Origin: an uncultured Akkermansia sp.
Lineage (GTDB): Bacteria > Verrucomicrobiota > Verrucomicrobiia > Verrucomicrobiales > Akkermansiaceae
Direction: 5' to 3'
DNA: 33,785 nucleotides
Assembly: GCA_900548895.1 (NCBI GenBank)
Contig: URLZ01000028.1
Coordinates: 1-33,785, forward strand
Shown in pieces: positions 32,677 to 33,785 of this stretch (positions within the stretch are counted from its first letter, which is position 1; each line of letters opens with the position of its first letter). Under the pieces are notes generated by a model, which ran no database searches, was not told where the DNA came from, and saw only the letters and a list, made by a program, of their open reading frames with translations. The translations under genes were made by a program, and so were the position numbers.

Positions 32677-33522
32677 ATGAAACACATCCTCACCGGCCTC
32701 CTGCTGCTGCTCGCCAGCCTTCTGCTCACCGCCCCGCTCAGCGCCCAAGTCGAAGTGCGCCTCGAGCCCGACCGCAAACAATACCTCATCGGAGAGCCCG
32801 TCCTGCTCAAATTCACCATCGCCAACCACACCGACCGCGTCCTCGACTTCCGAAACAACCCCGGCAACCCCTGGCTGCGCTTCAAAGTCAACAGCTCCGC
32901 CTCACCCTACCCCCTCTCCCCCATCGCCATCCAGAAATTCCCCCGCGTCACCCTCAACCCCGGGCAGCAGCGCAGCTACAAACTCGACATCCGCGCCGGC
33001 TACAACTTCAACATGGACGGCATCTACAAAGCCATCGCCATCGTCACCATGCCCGACCAGCGCTCCGCCTACACCTCCAACGCCGCCACCTTCAACATGA
33101 GCAGCGGCGGCGCCCTGCGCACCTTCAACATCCAGAGCGGCGGCCAGCCCCTTGAAATGCACGTCAAGCACATGAGCGTCGACGGCAAAAACTGCCTCTT
33201 CGGGCAAGTCACCCAGCAGAACTCGCGCCGCGCCATCGGCGCCTGCTACCTCGGCCGATACCTCAACTTCATGGAACCGCGCATCCGCATCGACTCGCGC
33301 CAGAACCTGCACGTCCTCTGCCAGTCCACCCCCGAAATCTTCACCTACTCCGTCATGAACAACAAAGGCAAGCGCACCGCCATGCAATTCTTCAAGCGCA
33401 GCGGCGGCCCCGTCGACCTCATCAGCACCGGCGGACGCATCATCACCATGGGCCTCGTCCCCTACGTCAAGCCCAAGCCTGACGAAGAAGGCGTGCACAA
33501 ACTCTCCGAAGACCCCGCCTAA
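32677..33522 (+). CDS. Secreted beta-rich protein, fourth gene of the cluster, function unknown
   Basis: This 281-aa protein has a clear signal peptide (MKHILTGLLLLLASLLLTAP, cut after LSA or SAQ). The mature N-terminal part of about 115 residues has the look of an Ig-like fold: VEVRLEPDRKQYLIGEPVLL, FTIANHTDRVLDF, and GIYKAIAIVTMPD as a late strand. A second region (about 150-260; MHVKHMSVDGKNCLFGQV, then RIRIDSRQNLHVLCQ) may be another beta domain. I do not recognise a family. It lies 33 nt after the pseudokinase gene with a C-rich leader (CACCACCCACCACC before ATG) and no Shine-Dalgarno sequence. It is probably the periplasmic partner of the three membrane proteins encoded upstream. A hairpin follows the stop. 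Confidence 0.75.
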   Translation: MKHILTGLLLLLASLLLTAPLSAQVEVRLEPDRKQYLIGEPVLLKFTIANHTDRVLDFRNNPGNPWLRFKVNSSASPYPLSPIAIQKFPRVTLNPGQQRSYKLDIRAGYNFNMDGIYKAIAIVTMPDQRSAYTSNAATFNMSSGGALRTFNIQSGGQPLEMHVKHMSVDGKNCLFGQVTQQNSRRAIGACYLGRYLNFMEPRIRIDSRQNLHVLCQSTPEIFTYSVMNNKGKRTAMQFFKRSGGPVDLISTGGRIITMGLVPYVKPKPDEEGVHKLSEDPA

Positions 33523-33552
33523 GCCACAGCCGAGTCCCCAGAGCCCCGGTGA

Positions 33553-33576
33553 GCCCCTCATCGCCCGATGAGGGGC
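33553..33576 (+). terminator. Terminator-like hairpin after the four-gene cluster
   Basis: GCCCCTCATCG and CGATGAGGGGC form a perfect stem of 10-11 bp with a tiny loop, 30 nt after the last stop codon. No T tract follows, so it may be a factor-dependent end or an RNA stabiliser. Confidence 0.5.
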
Positions 33577-33785
33577 CCCCGCGATAAAAGCGCTCCCCGC
33601 TTACCCGACAAGAACCTCGCGAGCTCAACCGGCCGGCGCAGCACACCTCAGGCAGCGGCGAACCAAACACCACAACAGCACCACACAGAGCGCCCCTCCC
33701 GCCGCCTCACCGCCTCAGAACATCGCCCCTCACCACAGAGAGGCATTCCCCCCCCCCCCCACCAAAACCCCCCCCCCCCCCCCCC
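33577..33785. other. Contig end with poly-C runs
   Basis: No gene is seen. The last bases are 13 C residues (33748-33760), ACCAAAA, then 18 C residues. This looks like a sequencing or assembly artefact rather than genomic sequence. Confidence 0.8.

Overview
The window looks like one whole contig from a high-GC Gram-negative bacterium, most likely a verrucomicrobial lineage. The main evidence is the 51-residue strongly basic protein at 15248-15403, which resembles a small basic protein family I know from Chlamydiae and Verrucomicrobia. Supporting signs are envelope genes with signal peptides and lipoboxes, an alpha-2-macroglobulin/PBP1C pair, and almost no Shine-Dalgarno sequences. Both ends are low-complexity: six copies of an 11-bp repeat at the left and two poly-C runs at the right. 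This suggests assembly break points.

Left part (0-20.6 kb, all plus strand). It holds a sensor histidine kinase without a visible partner, then a giant secreted alpha-2-macroglobulin and penicillin-binding protein 1C (envelope defence and peptidoglycan synthesis). Two transporters follow (ThrE-type amino acid exporter; AspT/YidE-type exchanger with two RCK_C domains). Next are the small basic protein as an isolated unit with its own promoter and terminator, an RluB-type pseudouridine synthase with a long Arg/Phe/Gly repeat tail, a Sel1-repeat membrane protein, and a DNA alkylation repair pair (Ogt-like methyltransferase and AlkD-like HEAT-repeat glycosylase).

Middle (20.6-28.7 kb). Minus-strand genes encode a UshA-like 5'-nucleotidase, elongation factor P with arginine at the loop tip, a GtrA-like membrane protein, a degenerate SDR-like protein and a small lipoprotein. 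A plus-strand HAD phosphatase diverges from the lipoprotein across a short control region with two palindromic direct repeats. An Ala-rich basic protein is translationally coupled to a polysaccharide deacetylase on the minus strand.

Right part (28.8-33.5 kb, plus strand). Four tightly packed or overlapping genes encode a two-TM membrane protein, a TM/TPR-like protein, a pseudokinase-TM-FGE-like fusion and a secreted beta-rich protein. None has a known function that I recognise. I regard this as the best candidate for an undescribed envelope-associated system.

Across the window, several promoters put the -10 hexamer only 6-10 nt before the start codon, implying leaderless mRNAs. Other genes have pyrimidine-rich leaders without a ribosome binding site.
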